Source of the DNA: Comamonas avium
GTDB lineage: Bacteria > Pseudomonadota > Gammaproteobacteria > Burkholderiales > Burkholderiaceae_C
Assembly (NCBI RefSeq): GCF_014836675.1
Contig: NZ_JACSQK010000006.1
Location: forward strand, 333,214 to 397,213
Length of the DNA: 64,000 nucleotides
Reading direction: 5' to 3'
A model generated the notes under the pieces. The model saw only the letters and a program-made list of their open reading frames with translations, was not told the origin of the DNA and made no database searches. Shown here in pieces: positions 63,496 to 64,000 of the stretch (position 1 is its first letter; the number at the start of each line of letters is the position of its first letter). The position numbers and the translations under genes are program-made.

Positions 63496-64000
63496 AAGGA
63501 CTCCTGAAAATCGAAAGGTGCAGAAGAAACGGTGGCCGAAGTGGTTGTGTGACAGTGCGCAAGCGCTTGGCGCAGGTCGCCCAGCAGGTCGTCAGGGTGC
63601 TCAATGCCCATCGACAGCCGTACCAAGCCCGGTGCAATGCCGGCGCGCGCCAGCTCTGCATCGGTCAGTAGGTGGTGGGTGGTCTCAGCGGGAATGGCGG
63701 CCAGTGATTTGCTGTCACCAATATTCACCAACCGCTGGAACAGTTGCAGGGCATCATAAAAACGCTGAGCGCTGGCGCGGCCACCATGCAATTCAAACGA
63801 TAGCAAGCCAGGAATGCGGCCCTCGTGCAGATAGCGCCTGGCGTGGGCATAGTCGGGGTGACTGGGGTGGGCTACATGCTGGATGTGGCTGACCTGCGGG
63901 AGGTCCTGCAGAAAATTCAGTACTGCACGCGTGTTGCTGCTGATGCGGTCAATGCGCAGTGCCAACGTCTCTAATCCCTGTAGCAGCAAGAAGGCAGAGT
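63492..64000 (-). CDS. Cys/Met metabolism PLP-dependent enzyme, C-terminal part (5' end outside window)
   Basis: The frame is open to base 64000 on the minus strand (reads AFLLLQGLETLALRIDR), so the start lies beyond the window; a TTG at 63989 is internal. The visible 169 residues are the C-terminal domain of the cystathionine gamma-synthase / O-acetylhomoserine sulfhydrylase family, with NIGDSKSLAAIPAETTHH and APGLVRLSMGIEHPDDLL. The catalytic lysine is outside. Which reaction it performs (trans-sulfuration, sulfhydrylation or lyase) cannot be decided from this part. Confidence 0.9.
   Translation of the reverse strand, partial: SAFLLLQGLETLALRIDRISSNTRAVLNFLQDLPQVSHIQHVAHPSHPDYAHARRYLHEGRIPGLLSFELHGGRASAQRFYDALQLFQRLVNIGDSKSLAAIPAETTHHLLTDAELARAGIAPGLVRLSMGIEHPDDLLGDLRQALAHCHTTTSATVSSAPFDFQESL

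Overview
The window reads as a stretch of chromosome from a beta-proteobacterium of the Comamonadaceae, most likely Comamonas or a close relative. This is an inference from the high G+C content, the three Bug-type solute-binding proteins, a very long HrpA helicase, the panDBC order, and a family of short AGCTGCTA-type palindromic repeats that I associate from memory with this family. No rRNA, tRNA, CRISPR array or intact insertion sequence was seen. Coding density is high and genes lie in short operons closed by clear hairpin terminators.

Layout. 1-6.2 kb: an exporter block (HlyD adaptor cut by the window edge, two ABC-2 permeases) followed by a MarR regulator and a FUSC efflux protein. 6.3-12.9 kb: a metallophosphoesterase, a small secreted protein, hrpA (which carries one copy of the palindromic repeat inside its reading frame) and an unknown gene. 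13.1-15.4 kb: panD-panB-panC, giving beta-alanine and pantoate and joining them to pantothenate. 15.5-24.4 kb: mixed small operons: GNAT, YghA-like SDR, an orphan HEXXH protein, an acyl-CoA ligase, a 2OG-Fe dioxygenase, a universal stress protein, an ECF transporter energising module without a substrate-binding subunit, and an FMN reductase. 24.7-27.8 kb: a TRAP transporter (dctP, dctQ, dctM). 28.3-30.2 kb: an unknown protein and a PAS histidine kinase with no response regulator. 30.6-33.6 kb: a CzcI-like small secreted protein, then BdbC/DsbB-type and DsbA-type thiol redox proteins and a YafK-like L,D-transpeptidase. 33.6-34.4 kb: a degraded IS30 fragment.

35.1-48.5 kb is an aldarate (glucarate/galactarate) catabolic island. 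Two dehydratases of the glucarate dehydratase family and a galactarate dehydratase feed 5-keto-4-deoxyglucarate to KdgD, which makes alpha-ketoglutarate semialdehyde; an aldehyde dehydrogenase oxidises this to alpha-ketoglutarate. A gluconolactonase-like protein, a 2-hydroxyacid dehydrogenase, three Bug receptors and a FadR-type GntR regulator complete it. Candidate FadR-type operators lie before the regulator gene and before the large leftward operon. A dctM C-terminal remnant follows garD, a trace of a lost TRAP transporter.

49-64 kb: a leftward metQ-metN-metI methionine-type transporter and a VOC protein, then a rightward operon of two tandem paralogous lipoprotein receptors, two permeases, a double-domain ATPase, a luciferase-like flavin monooxygenase and a fused CMD/alkylhydroperoxidase-like protein. 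The window ends with an IPNS-like 2OG-Fe oxygenase and the end of a trans-sulfuration PLP enzyme. The content suggests scavenging of an organosulfur or modified-peptide substrate; the substrate is unknown. This is the best candidate for an undescribed system here.
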